Made by a program: the position numbers and the translations under genes. DNA of 64,000 nucleotides from Pseudobacter sp. (GTDB lineage Bacteria > Bacteroidota > Bacteroidia > Chitinophagales > Chitinophagaceae), in NCBI GenBank assembly GCA_017849455.1, contig JAFIGX010000003.1:1-64000 (forward strand), written 5' to 3'. How positions within the stretch are numbered: position 1 is the stretch's first letter; each line of letters opens with the position of its first letter. This document shows positions 9,718-18,400 of the stretch, one piece after another. A model generated the notes under the pieces. That model was not told the DNA's origin. It ran no database searches and was given only the letters and a program-made list of their open reading frames with translations.

Positions 9718-11045
9718 GATTTCAATCCTTCTTCTATCAACTGATTAATATGTGCCTGCACTTCAGGGATCGGGATCTTCTCCGTGACATCGTAAGCAAA
9801 TGCATGGATGAGGAGGGCTCTCGCCTTTTCATCTCCGATGCCTCTCGATTTCAGGTAGAACATAGCCTCCTGGTTGAACTGGCCAACGGTGGAACCATGG
9901 CTGCATTTCACATCGTCTGCAAAGATCTCCAACTGAGGCTTGGAATCGATCACTGCTTTCTTACCAAGCATCAGGTTGTTGTTCTGCTGAAAAGCATTTG
10001 TTTTCTGCGCATCTTTCCGTACAAAGATCTTTCCATTGAATACACCGGTGGCCTCATCTTTCATCACCCCCTTGTAGAGCTCATTGCTCTGGCAATGGGG
10101 TTTACGATGGTCGACAATGGTATGGTTGTCTACCAACTGGTGACCGCCCGACAGGTAAAGCCCGTACAAATGGCTTTCCACATTCTCTCCATCCAGCGCT
10201 ACATTGAGGTTATTGCGCAGAAGGCTGGTGCCCGGAAAAGATGCTTTGTAATTATTGTATACGCTCGATGCTAACTGGTATACTTCGGTATGATGTATGT
10301 AGCGGGCTTTCTCGTTACCCGTTTGAATGTAATAATGCTGCAACTGCGCATTCTCGCCCACTACGATTTCCGATACATGGTTGATGAATACGCTGGCTTC
10401 ATTATCGACAGTAACATAGCTTTCAATGATGGTGGCAGCAGCGCTGGTACCCACTACTATCAAATGCCGGGGTTGCAAAAAGGTATGGTCATCGGCCGCT
10501 GTGAGATGTACTACCTGCAGGGGTTTCCCCAGAACGGTATTGTTCTTTATCTCCAGGAAAAGGCCATCGCGGAACAAAGCTGTGTTCACTGCCGCGAAGT
10601 GGTTCCTGGAAATATCGGTATACTGTCCGAAATGCTTTTTGAAAGCTGGTCTGCCGATAGCAGCCGATAACGGGAACAGGTATACGCCCTCATGAGGGAT
10701 ATTGTCTGACAGGTCGGGCCTGTATACCCCATTCACCACTACGACCCTGTAGCTATCAAGGCCAGGGACCATCGCCTTTTCGACCAGGCTTTCTTCCACA
10801 GCCACCAGGTCACTCTCCTGTTCTGTTATAAATTCTTCTTTGAGAAAAGGAGTGAGGTTGGTGTATTTCCAGTCTTCTACTTTGGTAGAGGGGAAGCCTG
10901 TTTTTTTGAATTGCTGAAATGCTTTTTCGCGCAATGCTGAAAGCTCTGCAGGTTCCGCCGTATCCTTCGAAGAGGAGCGCAGCTCGTAATCAGCGATGCA
11001 TTGCGAGTATAATGAGTTCGATATTTGTGTAATCGTGTTATCCAT
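9714..11045 (-). CDS. sufD: SufD, Fe-S scaffold subunit
   Basis: Scaffold partner of SufB and SufC. The 443-residue protein has the beta-helix SUF core in its second half, with the family motif SQCKSNELYKG-like stretch (HCQSNELYKGVM), DAQKTNAFQQNNNLML, and ADDVKCSHGSTVGQ near the C-terminus. The N-terminal KVEDWKYTNL motif is also typical of SufD. It is cotranscribed with sufC upstream (25 bp gap) and sufS downstream. Confidence 0.96.
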   Translation of the reverse strand: MDNTITQISNSLYSQCIADYELRSSSKDTAEPAELSALREKAFQQFKKTGFPSTKVEDWKYTNLTPFLKEEFITEQESDLVAVEESLVEKAMVPGLDSYRVVVVNGVYRPDLSDNIPHEGVYLFPLSAAIGRPAFKKHFGQYTDISRNHFAAVNTALFRDGLFLEIKNNTVLGKPLQVVHLTAADDHTFLQPRHLIVVGTSAAATIIESYVTVDNEASVFINHVSEIVVGENAQLQHYYIQTGNEKARYIHHTEVYQLASSVYNNYKASFPGTSLLRNNLNVALDGENVESHLYGLYLSGGHQLVDNHTIVDHRKPHCQSNELYKGVMKDEATGVFNGKIFVRKDAQKTNAFQQNNNLMLGKKAVIDSKPQLEIFADDVKCSHGSTVGQFNQEAMFYLKSRGIGDEKARALLIHAFAYDVTEKIPIPEVQAHINQLIEEGLKS

Positions 11046-11070
11046 ACCTGGTAGTTCTTTTTACAGGTGC

Positions 11071-11847
11071 TTACTGAAAGCTGGGCTTCAGTGTAGTTTC
11101 CTGTGCGTCTTCTTTTAACCAATCATATCCTTTTTCTTCCAGTTCCAGCGCCAGTTCCTTGGTGCCGGACTTAACGATCTGCCCGTTGTACAATACATGC
11201 ACATAGTCGGGCACGATATAATCCAGTAATCGCTGGTAGTGGGTAATGATGATAAAGGCGTTTTTGGAAGAACGCAATTTGTTCACCCCTCTCGATACGA
11301 TCCGCAGCGCGTCGATGTCGAGACCGGAATCCGTTTCATCGAGGATAGCCAGTTTGGGTTCCAGCATGGCCAGTTGAAAGATCTCATTCCTTTTTTTCTC
11401 ACCACCGGAGAACCCTTCGTTCAGGGAGCGGTTGGCCAGTGTGGTATCGAATTCCAGTAATTTTTGTTTTTCTTTCAGTAAGCGCAGGAATTCTTTTGCT
11501 TCGATGGGCGGCTGTTTCCTGTATGCCCTGATCTCATTCAGCGCTGTTTTCAAGAAATTGATATTGGAAACGCCGGGAATTTCTACCGGGTACTGAAAAG
11601 CCAGGAAGATACCTTCCCTGGCACGGTCTTCAGGTGAAAGCTCCAACAGGTCTTTTCCTTCAAAGAGCACTTCACCGGCTGTTACTTCATAATTCTCTTT
11701 CCCGGTCAGCACAGAGGCCAGGGTACTTTTACCGGAACCGTTGGGCCCCATGATCGCATGAATCTCGCCGGGCTTCACTTCCAGGTTAAGGCCTTTCAGG
11801 ATCTCCTTCTCCTCTACAGATGCCTTCAGATTTTTTATACTTAACAT
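11071..11847 (-). CDS. sufC: SufC, ATPase of the SufBCD complex
   Basis: ABC-type ATPase that drives conformational change in the Fe-S scaffold; it is cytosolic and not a transporter. Visible motifs: Walker A GPNGSGKST (about residues 34-42), the SufC-type signature FSGGEKKRNE (about 145-154), and Walker B LAILDETDSGLD. The 258-residue length fits. It is encoded between sufB and sufD, as in most suf operons. Confidence 0.97.
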   Translation of the reverse strand: MLSIKNLKASVEEKEILKGLNLEVKPGEIHAIMGPNGSGKSTLASVLTGKENYEVTAGEVLFEGKDLLELSPEDRAREGIFLAFQYPVEIPGVSNINFLKTALNEIRAYRKQPPIEAKEFLRLLKEKQKLLEFDTTLANRSLNEGFSGGEKKRNEIFQLAMLEPKLAILDETDSGLDIDALRIVSRGVNKLRSSKNAFIIITHYQRLLDYIVPDYVHVLYNGQIVKSGTKELALELEEKGYDWLKEDAQETTLKPSFQ

Positions 11848-11936
11848 GATTCGCTTTGTTGTTATGTTGTTTTACTGATAATTTTTGTTCGCTCATTACT
11901 TACTTGTCGACCGATCAATTTTTCAACCTGTAAAGA

Positions 11937-13382
11937 TCATCCCACGCTTCCTTCCAGGGAGATGGCCAGCAGTTTCTGGGCTTCTACCGCAAATTCCATC
12001 GGCAATTGGTTCAATACTTCTTTCGCATAGCCGTTAACGATAAGGGCCACTGCTTTTTCCGTATCGATACCCCGTTGATTGAGGTAGAATATCTGGTCTT
12101 CCCCGATCTTGGAGGTGGTAGCTTCATGCTCCACCATAGCGGTATTGTTCTTCGATTCGATGTAGGGGAAGGTATGTGCGCCACATTCGTCGCCGATCAG
12201 CAGGGAATCGCACTGGGTAAAGTTACGGGCATTCTCTGCGCCGCTGCCTATCTGCACGAGGCCACGGTAGCTGTTCTGTCCATGACCGGCTGATATCCCT
12301 TTTGAAATGATCCGGCTGCGCGTATTTTTTCCGATATGGTACATTTTGGTACCTGTGTCGGCAATTTGTTTGTTCTTGGTAAGGGCTACGGAATAGAATT
12401 CACCGGAGGAGTTGTCGCCCCGGAGGATCACACTGGGGTATTTCCAGGTGATGGCCGATCCTGTTTCTACCTGTGTCCAGGAGATCTTGGCATTGACGCC
12501 TTTGCAGATCCCGCGCTTGGTCACGAAGTTGTAGATCCCGCCCTTGCCTTCCTTATCGCCGGGATACCAGTTCTGCACGGTTGAGTATTTGATCTCGGCA
12601 TTGTCCAGCGCGATCAGCTCAACGACGGCCGCGTGCAATTGGTTCTCATCACGCATGGGAGCTGTGCAACCTTCGAGATAGCTGACATAGCTTCCTTCAT
12701 CGGCAATGATGAGGGTTCGTTCGAACTGACCGGTATTTTGTGCGTTGATGCGGAAGTAGGTCGACAGTTCCATGGGGCATCTAACACCTTTCGGTATGTA
12801 AACGAATGAGCCATCGGACACAACGGCTGCATTCAGGGCCGCAAAAATATTATCGGTATAAGGCACTACGGTGCCGAGATATTTTTTTACCAGTTCCGGA
12901 TGCTCCTGAACTGCTTCACTGAAAGAACAGAAGATAACGCCCAGTTCCTTCAGTTTGGTTTTGAAGGTAGTGGCCACGGATACGCTGTCGAATACAGCAT
13001 CCACGGCAACTCCGCTCAGCATTTTCTGTTCGGAAAGGGGGATGCCCAGCTTTTCGAAAGTGGCCAGGAGCTCGGGGTCAACTTCATCGAGACTATTGTA
13101 TTTGGCTTTCTTCTTCGGTGCGGCATAGTAAGAGATCGCCTGGAAATCGATCGGAGGCAGTTCGAAATTCTGCCAGCGGGGCATTTCCAGTTTCAAAAAA
13201 TGACGCAACGCTTTCAGCCTTGATTCCAATAACCATTCGGGCTCATTCTTTTTTTGTGAGATGAACCGCACAATATCCTCATTGAGCCCTTTGGGGGCAA
13301 TGTCCATTTCGATATCCGTAGTGAAGCCGTACTTGTACTCTTCCGTGGAGACATCTTTTAATATATCAATATCAGTGCTCAT
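11937..13382 (-). CDS. sufB: SufB, Fe-S scaffold subunit
   Basis: Main scaffold on which the Fe-S cluster is built. The 481-residue protein has the characteristic SufB stretches [35 protein letters not shown], and the C-terminal [18 protein letters not shown] with the conserved cysteine. It is followed by sufC after about 90 bp, the largest gap inside the operon. The operon order sufA-B-C-D-S-E-T is complete. Confidence 0.97.
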   Translation of the reverse strand: MSTDIDILKDVSTEEYKYGFTTDIEMDIAPKGLNEDIVRFISQKKNEPEWLLESRLKALRHFLKLEMPRWQNFELPPIDFQAISYYAAPKKKAKYNSLDEVDPELLATFEKLGIPLSEQKMLSGVAVDAVFDSVSVATTFKTKLKELGVIFCSFSEAVQEHPELVKKYLGTVVPYTDNIFAALNAAVVSDGSFVYIPKGVRCPMELSTYFRINAQNTGQFERTLIIADEGSYVSYLEGCTAPMRDENQLHAAVVELIALDNAEIKYSTVQNWYPGDKEGKGGIYNFVTKRGICKGVNAKISWTQVETGSAITWKYPSVILRGDNSSGEFYSVALTKNKQIADTGTKMYHIGKNTRSRIISKGISAGHGQNSYRGLVQIGSGAENARNFTQCDSLLIGDECGAHTFPYIESKNNTAMVEHEATTSKIGEDQIFYLNQRGIDTEKAVALIVNGYAKEVLNQLPMEFAVEAQKLLAISLEGSVG

Positions 13383-13406
13383 AATTATTTCTTGTAATGC
13401 TACAGT

Positions 13407-13733
13407 TTAGAGGGCAAAACTTTCGCCGCAGGCGCAGGTCCTGGAGGCATTGGGGTTGTTGAAGAACAAGCCTTTGCCATTCAGTCCGCCGGAATAATCC
13501 AGTTCGGTGCCATACAGGTACAGAAGGCTTTTCATCTCCACGACCAGTTTCACGCCCTTGTCTTCAAATACCTGGTCATTTTCTTTCATCACGGTATCGA
13601 ATTTCATTTCGTACTGAAGTCCTGAACAGCCACCACCTTTAACTCCCACCCGCACAAAACTGCCTTCAGTCTGGCCTTCTTTTTCCATCAATTGATGGAT
13701 ATATTTCTTTGCATTATCTGAGATCGTGATCAT
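13407..13733 (-). CDS. sufA: SufA/IscA-type A-type carrier
   Basis: A-type Fe-S carrier that receives clusters from SufBCD and delivers them to target proteins. The 108-residue protein has the three invariant cysteines, one in VKGGGCSGLQY (about residue 35) and two in the C-terminal CACGESF. It is the first gene of the operon, 24 bp before sufB. The SufA versus ErpA assignment rests on operon context. Confidence 0.93.
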   Translation of the reverse strand: MITISDNAKKYIHQLMEKEGQTEGSFVRVGVKGGGCSGLQYEMKFDTVMKENDQVFEDKGVKLVVEMKSLLYLYGTELDYSGGLNGKGLFFNNPNASRTCACGESFAL

Positions 13734-13907
13734 TTTTCTGGATTGACGTTTGATTTAATAAGTATATAACAACCCGCCCGGTCATTGGTTCCCTTGGCGA
13801 GCAGTCGCTATATTGTCTTATTGTACTGATTTACAGGCCGGATCGAATCAAGTGGCTAAATATTTCCAAACTCGAAAGCCCGGAAGGCCCTGGTCAGATT
13901 TAGCCCA

Positions 13908-13915
13908 CAAAAGTA
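13908..13915 (-). promoter_or_regulatory. Candidate -7 element upstream of the suf operon
   Basis: On the minus strand this reads TACTTTTG, a perfect match to TAnnTTTG. It would give a leader of roughly 170 nt before sufA. No clear -33 TTG is seen at the ideal distance, so this is tentative. Confidence 0.35.
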
Positions 13916-13996
13916 CTGGGAAAATCTAAGGTTTTCGAGGATTGCCCACACGAAATAGTAAAAATGCAAAGATTGATTCATAATTGGCAAAACACA

Positions 13997-14025
13997 GATA
14001 AGCCGGAGGGGTCCCCCGGCTTATC
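13997..14025 (-). terminator. Hairpin terminator downstream of the acetyltransferase gene
   Basis: GATAAGCCGG at one end pairs perfectly with CCGGCTTATC at the other, with further GGGG/CCCC pairing inside. On the minus strand it follows the acetyltransferase stop by about 25 bp. The following bases are only moderately T-rich. The 316-bp gap between sufA and the acetyltransferase otherwise holds only the suf leader. Confidence 0.65.
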
Positions 14026-14049
14026 AAAATGACATTATTTAATTGATTA

Positions 14050-14505
14050 TCAATTATTTATACTCTTTCCTTCCCTGGTGAATTTCAGGTGGGTTGGCAG
14101 AAAGCCATTATTCCTGTAAAATTCCTGGGTGGCGGTCCTTTTCATATTGGTGGTCACTTCGAGTGAACGGTAATCCCGGGTTTCCAATATCTTTTCCAGT
14201 GCTTCGATGAGCGATCTGCCTATTCTCTTGCCCCTGTATGCCTCGTCCACGAACATTTCCTGGATCTCGAATACTTTGCCGAGATGATGCAGGAGCACCT
14301 GTCCATGGCAACTGAGATAGCCGACCGGGTTGCCACCGGCCTCTTCTGCCACCAGGTAGATATGATCGGGATGGGCGATGTTCTGTTCATAATATACCAG
14401 GAAGGCCGGATAGTCGAAATCCGTTTCCTCCAGCTCACAGATAAATTCATGGACCTTTACAGCATCCTCTAACCTGGCTGGTCTTATCGAAACTGTCGTT
14501 TCCAT
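14050..14505 (-). CDS. GNAT-family N-acetyltransferase
   Basis: Acetyl-CoA dependent acetyltransferase of unknown substrate. The 151-residue protein shows the GNAT motif A region EMFVDEAYRGKRIGRSLIEAL (about residues 85-106), with the R-G-K-x-I-G acetyl-CoA loop, and a C-terminal FYRNNGF motif. The start at 14505 gives METTVSIRPARLEDA, the usual beginning of such proteins. It stands alone between suf and the ABC ATPase. Confidence 0.9.
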   Translation of the reverse strand: METTVSIRPARLEDAVKVHEFICELEETDFDYPAFLVYYEQNIAHPDHIYLVAEEAGGNPVGYLSCHGQVLLHHLGKVFEIQEMFVDEAYRGKRIGRSLIEALEKILETRDYRSLEVTTNMKRTATQEFYRNNGFLPTHLKFTREGKSINN

Positions 14506-14558
14506 TGCAGGTGGAATAAATGAGCGAATACAAATCTTCTCCCAAAGAACGCATTTGT

Positions 14559-15308
14559 TTATGAATCCAGCATCAGTTGCCTGATCATTTTTACGCAGTG
14601 ATGGTGATCATCAGTGAACTGGTCCTGCCAGGCCAGTCCCATTTTCTTCAGATCGTAATGCCCTACGATGGTCCCGACAGGGACCGGTTCACCCTTCTCA
14701 TCTTTCGGATAGCCGATCACGTAAATGGAATCGGCCAGTTCCACTGCCAGCTCGATGTCGTGCGTACTGAACATGATGGTATTGAGCTCATGGCTTTGAT
14801 TGATCAACTGAAAAGCTTTTTTTACACTGAGGATATTCCCTACATCGAGGCTGGAGAAGGGTTCATCCAATACCATGTAATAACCTGAGCTCAACAATTG
14901 TTCGAGAATGGCAGTACGCTGGCGCTGTCCGCCCGACAGGAATACCGGGTATTGGTCCTTGCATTTTTCAAGCCCCCAATCATGGATATATTGCATGACT
15001 TTCCCGTGCCTTTCTTTTTTGGTAAGGCCCGATCTTCTCAACGCGAAGAGCAATGACTGGTAAACTGTTTTGTGCCTGAACAAAGTGTATTGCTGGTTTA
15101 CAAAACCTACATCGCCTTCCTGCACTTTTTTGGCAGGCTGGGTATTTTTCGGTTGTTCAAAAACGTTATCATTTCCTGTTGGGAATGTAAATTGTTCTTT
15201 TGCCTCCTTTTTGGGCAAATCATCGCCTGCTGTTTTTACAAACAGGCTTTTCCAATTTTTGATCATAGTTGTATGGTTGGTCAGGACCGGGATGAAAGGT
15301 TGACGCAT
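14559..15308 (-). CDS. ABC-type ATPase domain protein lacking a Walker A motif
   Basis: The last two thirds are a normal ABC nucleotide-binding domain: Q-loop VGFVNQQYTLF (about residues 68-78), signature LSGGQRQR (about 124-131), Walker B YYMVLDEPFSSLD (about 141-153) and H-loop STHD (about 179-182). The first 60 residues contain no GxxGxGKS/T P-loop. They read as an unfamiliar lysine-rich stretch (FVKTAGDDLPKKEAKEQFTF). The frame stays open about 50 nt upstream of the chosen ATG, but no P-loop appears there either. Either the gene has lost its 5' part by rearrangement and is decaying, or it is a non-hydrolysing ABC protein. Another ATG lies at 15266. No permease is adjacent. Confidence 0.7.
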   Translation of the reverse strand: MRQPFIPVLTNHTTMIKNWKSLFVKTAGDDLPKKEAKEQFTFPTGNDNVFEQPKNTQPAKKVQEGDVGFVNQQYTLFRHKTVYQSLLFALRRSGLTKKERHGKVMQYIHDWGLEKCKDQYPVFLSGGQRQRTAILEQLLSSGYYMVLDEPFSSLDVGNILSVKKAFQLINQSHELNTIMFSTHDIELAVELADSIYVIGYPKDEKGEPVPVGTIVGHYDLKKMGLAWQDQFTDDHHHCVKMIRQLMLDS

Positions 15309-15633
15309 GATGGTCCCAAAAGCCTCATGAGCTTTGCTTCCCGGTACTGGCTGTAAAATTTCTGCTAATGGTTATGGATGATCACTAGGGTTGGATTGAA
15401 TGCTACATCCGGATACGATGTGCCTTGAAAGAAGTGCCTGGAGAGGCTGTGATCTTGTATTGGAGATTCATTGTTAGCGTACAATTTGCTTATATATCAT
15501 TGGTAGTGGATGGATCAAAAATGTTTCAGGCAGCAGAAAGAAAATCTTAACATAATGGTGGGGTATATACTATTGAATTTACAGCAGGGTCATAAACAGC
15601 AAGTTCCGGGTTTTCGGGAGGTATCCGCCCAAT
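15309..15633. other. Non-coding gap, possible gene debris
   Basis: About 350 bp separate the divergent ABC ATPase and the oxygenase. Minus-strand reading shows short open stretches in more than one frame, including one with a GPS-like tripeptide near 15330. None forms a complete gene. This could be the remains of the missing N-terminal part of the ABC ATPase, but I cannot show it. Confidence 0.3.
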
Positions 15634-15641
15634 TAGTTTTG
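15634..15641 (+). promoter_or_regulatory. -7 promoter element of the 2OG-Fe(II) oxygenase gene
   Basis: TAGTTTTG is a perfect TAnnTTTG match, 20 bp before the ATG at 15661. Confidence 0.55.
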
Positions 15642-15660
15642 TGTACCATAATTATTATAT

Positions 15661-16371
15661 ATGAAAGAGGTAACACGAAAAATAGCATCGCTCCACTGGG
15701 AGGCCATTTCCGCGGAGATGCACGACAAGGGTTATGCACTGGCTCCGCAACTGATCACAGCCACGGATTGTGCCGGCCTGATCAATGAGTATAATAATGC
15801 ATCATTGTATCGGAAAACGATCACGATGGAACGGTACCGGTTTGGATTGGGGGAATACAAATATTTCAATTACCCGCTGCCTCCGTTGATCGACACGATC
15901 AGGCAGGAAGTGTATCCGCATTTGTCTGCTATTGCAAACAAATGGATGGAGGTCTTGCAGACAGGTATTTCCTATCCACCGGACTTCGGCGAATTCCGGA
16001 AGCGCTGTCACCAGGAGGGGCAAACGAAACCCACCGTATTGATCCTTCAATATGGGCAGGGCGGGCACAACACTTTGCACCAGGACCTGTATGGTAATAT
16101 TTTCTTTCCCATACAGGTAGTGCTCTTTCTTACCGAACCGGGAAAAGATCATGAAGGAGGCGAATTCGTGCTGGTTGAACAACGTCCGCGGGCGCAGTCG
16201 AAGGCGATCGTACTGCAGCCGGGTAAAGGCGATATGCTGATATTCACTACCAACTTCAGACCGGTGAAGGGAAGCAAGGGATATTACCGGGTGAATATGA
16301 AACATGGCGTGAGTGAAGTGAGAAAAGGGAATCGTTATACTTTAGGGATCATCTTCCATGATGCGGCATGA
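15661..16371 (+). CDS. 2OG-Fe(II) oxygenase family protein
   Basis: A 236-residue dioxygenase of the prolyl-hydroxylase/AlkB fold, using 2-oxoglutarate and Fe(II). The metal triad is visible as His140-x-Asp142 (TLHQDLYG) and His215 (MKHGVSEV), and the 2-oxoglutarate-binding arginine lies in GNRYTLGIIFH. It is convergent with an AlkA-type glycosylase only 26 bp away. From general knowledge, this type of oxygenase is often encoded near ada/alkA alkylation-repair genes, so a repair-linked role is plausible. Nucleic acid as a substrate is not shown by the sequence. Confidence 0.88.
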   Translation: MKEVTRKIASLHWEAISAEMHDKGYALAPQLITATDCAGLINEYNNASLYRKTITMERYRFGLGEYKYFNYPLPPLIDTIRQEVYPHLSAIANKWMEVLQTGISYPPDFGEFRKRCHQEGQTKPTVLILQYGQGGHNTLHQDLYGNIFFPIQVVLFLTEPGKDHEGGEFVLVEQRPRAQSKAIVLQPGKGDMLIFTTNFRPVKGSKGYYRVNMKHGVSEVRKGNRYTLGIIFHDAA

Positions 16372-16397
16372 TGCTTTGGGACGAAATGGAAGAAGGC

Positions 16398-17291
16398 TCA
16401 GGAAAGGCTTCGCCATAAATAGAATACCAGGTAGCTTTCCCAGCCTTTGTACTTCCTGAAATACGATTGGATTTTTTGTGCTTCGGAGCGTTCCCTGATG
16501 ATATGATGGGCTTCCAGCGCTTTCAATAAACCAACATCTCCGTGTGGAATGGCGTTCGGTTCGCGCAGGGTTTTCATCAGCACATAATTGGCTGTCCAGG
16601 TGCCGATACCTTTGAATGCAGTAAGCGCCTGGTGTCTTTCATCATAAGTAGAAAGAGATTGAAGCTGTGACTTGCTGAGTTTGTTGTCTGCAAATGCCTG
16701 CGCCACACCTACCAGGTAGCGGGCTTTGCTCTCTGAGAATTGCAGGGACCGAAGGTCAGATGGTGAAATGACTGCGAGCACGGCCGGCTTCGGAAAAAGG
16801 TGATGCACTTCATGGTTTAAGTTGATCGCCTCTCCATAAGCCTCCACCAGCCTGCGTTTCAGCCTATAGGCAAAATTGAGGTTGATCTGCTGCCCGATGA
16901 TCGACCAGGAAAGAGCTTCAAAGAGGTCTGCGATACTGATCAGCCGGAGACCGGTATATGCCTCGCGCATGTAAGCGAGCTTTTTGTCTTTTTGCAATAG
17001 AGTATAAAAAGGCGAGAGGTCTGTGTGCATGTCGAACCATTCCATCACATACGCTTTGAGTTCCGACTGGCCCCGGAGTGTTACCCTGCCGCTCAACGGT
17101 TGGATGACCAGGTCTCTTCCTTCTTCACGAATGCTGAACAAAACCGGGTGACCATCCACCAGGATGGCTTTACGAACTTCCTGATCGCCTACACGGAAAA
17201 GGCAATCATCGTAGCCTCTATCCAGGAACCACAAACATTCACGGAAACTGAACAAAGCCGGCTTTTCGATCCTCAGTATTTCCTGCTGCAT
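16398..17291 (-). CDS. DNA-3-methyladenine glycosylase II, AlkA-type
   Basis: Base-excision repair glycosylase that removes alkylated purines. The 297-residue protein has the AlkA N-terminal domain (about 1-110) and an HhH-GPD domain (about 115-290). The helix-hairpin-helix appears as LTAFKGIGTWTANYVLMKTL, and the catalytic aspartate is Asp252 in PHGDVGLLKAL. The start codon gives MQQEILRIEKPALFSF, close to the family N-terminus. Confidence 0.93.
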   Translation of the reverse strand: MQQEILRIEKPALFSFRECLWFLDRGYDDCLFRVGDQEVRKAILVDGHPVLFSIREEGRDLVIQPLSGRVTLRGQSELKAYVMEWFDMHTDLSPFYTLLQKDKKLAYMREAYTGLRLISIADLFEALSWSIIGQQINLNFAYRLKRRLVEAYGEAINLNHEVHHLFPKPAVLAVISPSDLRSLQFSESKARYLVGVAQAFADNKLSKSQLQSLSTYDERHQALTAFKGIGTWTANYVLMKTLREPNAIPHGDVGLLKALEAHHIIRERSEAQKIQSYFRKYKGWESYLVFYLWRSLS

Positions 17292-17353
17292 GCAACAAAA
17301 TTACGGAGGGCTGATATCATGGCAACCCGGAAATTGCGGTTGAGTATTTTTTT

Positions 17354-17379
17354 GCCACGAAGACACGAAGGCACAAAGG
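17354..17379. repeat. Dispersed CACGAAG/GCACAAAGG intergenic repeat
   Basis: GCCACGAAGACACGAAGG followed by CACAAAGG is the type of short intergenic repeat that I recall as dispersed in many environmental bacterial genomes. Its reverse complement, CCTTTGTGCCTTCG, recurs at about 17530 and 17649, and a related GACGCAAAGGCGCAA copy lies at 44581. Annotation as a repeat is from sequence; the distribution statement is from memory. Confidence 0.6.
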
Positions 17380-17420
17380 AAAAGAAGTATAAGATTTGTT
17401 TAGCACTACCGAAGGTAGCT

Positions 17421-17668
17421 TCGTGCCTTGATAAAGGATGCTGGATTCTTGTAATGTTGGTCACTTTATCAAGGCACAAAGGTATGCTGGTAAACCAGTA
17501 GGTTAATCGTTGAAAATGCAACTCCATTCCCTTTGTGCCTTCGTGCCTTGATAAGGATGCTGGATTCTTGTGATGTTGGTCACTTTATCAAGGCACAAAG
17601 GTATGCTGGTAAACCAGTAGGTTAATCGTTGAAAATGCAACTCCATTCCCTTTGTGCCTTCGTGCCTT
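17421..17668. repeat. 120-bp intergenic tandem duplication with internal hairpin
   Basis: Two near-identical units lie head to tail, at 17421-17540 (120 bp) and 17541-17659 (119 bp), and the first bases of a third copy follow. They differ by one deleted A in GATAAAGG and one A/G change. Each unit contains an inverted repeat. In unit 1, GTGCCTTGATAAAG (17423-17436) pairs exactly with CTTTATCAAGGCAC (17464-17477). Unit 2 has lost one base of that stem. The 440-bp gap between the glycosylase and the OsmC gene holds no gene. Confidence 0.85.
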
Positions 17669-17731
17669 AGTGGTTAATATCAGTAGTCGTTAATAAATAT
17701 ATGTTGCACGAAACAATTATGAAAAATTCAA

Positions 17732-18382
17732 CTATCCTGTGCGGTCTTTGTTATATTCAATAGAAAGCGCACCAGTAGGGCATCTCTTCACCTGGTCGAT
17801 GATGGCCTCCGTAGTAGCGCCCTGCATATTGACCCATGGTTTTGCCTTTACATCGAAAACCTGCGGCAACTGGCTTACGCAACGGCCGGAATGCTTGCAG
17901 AAATCGGGTTTCCAGACTACAGTGACATCGCCATTGGTATACCGGATCTGTTTCTCATCATTCTCTTCGTGGTATACGAAGGTCCTCACCTTCAGATTCC
18001 CTTCCAGTATTTTGGAAATTGGACAGTTCTTTGCGATCTCCTGCAAACGGTCTTTCTTCTCCTTATCGACCGGTTCGGGAAAAGAAATATCGCGGTCGAT
18101 GAATGTATTCGCCTCCTCACCCTGTTTGGTCTGGAATAAATTGGCATTGACAACGATGGCAGGAATATCCCATCCTTTATAGTCGATATACATGCGTAGC
18201 GTAACGAGGGTACAGCTTACCAGCGATGACAATAACAAGGTGTATGGGTCAGGGCCAGTATCTTTACCTCCATTCTTCACCGGCTCATCAGCTATGAATT
18301 GACCGTTGCGCCATGTGATAGTGCATTGGTATTTCTCCTGTCCGATACTGCCCCCTACAGGTTTTTCCATTTTGTATTGCAT
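17732..18382 (-). CDS. OsmC family protein fused to a divergent 4Fe-4S ferredoxin domain
   Basis: A 216-residue two-domain protein. Residues about 15-140 are OsmC-like, a thiol-dependent peroxidase fold, with LLSSLVSCTLVTLRMYIDYKGW carrying the first reactive cysteine and ENCPI-like AKNCPISKIL the second. Residues about 148-210 resemble the YjdI-type divergent mono-cluster ferredoxin domain: PDFCKHSGRCVSQLPQVFDV and QVKRCPTGALS provide four cysteines. Such fusions are known in the family. It probably reduces or senses organic peroxides with electrons supplied through the cluster. It is first downstream of YceI in a minus-strand group of redox genes. Confidence 0.88.
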   Translation of the reverse strand: MQYKMEKPVGGSIGQEKYQCTITWRNGQFIADEPVKNGGKDTGPDPYTLLLSSLVSCTLVTLRMYIDYKGWDIPAIVVNANLFQTKQGEEANTFIDRDISFPEPVDKEKKDRLQEIAKNCPISKILEGNLKVRTFVYHEENDEKQIRYTNGDVTVVWKPDFCKHSGRCVSQLPQVFDVKAKPWVNMQGATTEAIIDQVKRCPTGALSIEYNKDRTG

Positions 18383-18400
18383 GCAAAACTTGTTTTAAGT

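Noticed and set aside
17273..17527. 84-codon minus-strand frame in the tandem repeat region
   Set aside because: It runs through the intergenic repeat and into the glycosylase start; composition is not protein-like.
17421..17668. Tandem repeat read as a CRISPR array
   Set aside because: The repeats are 119-120 bp long, directly adjacent, with no variable spacers and no cas genes.
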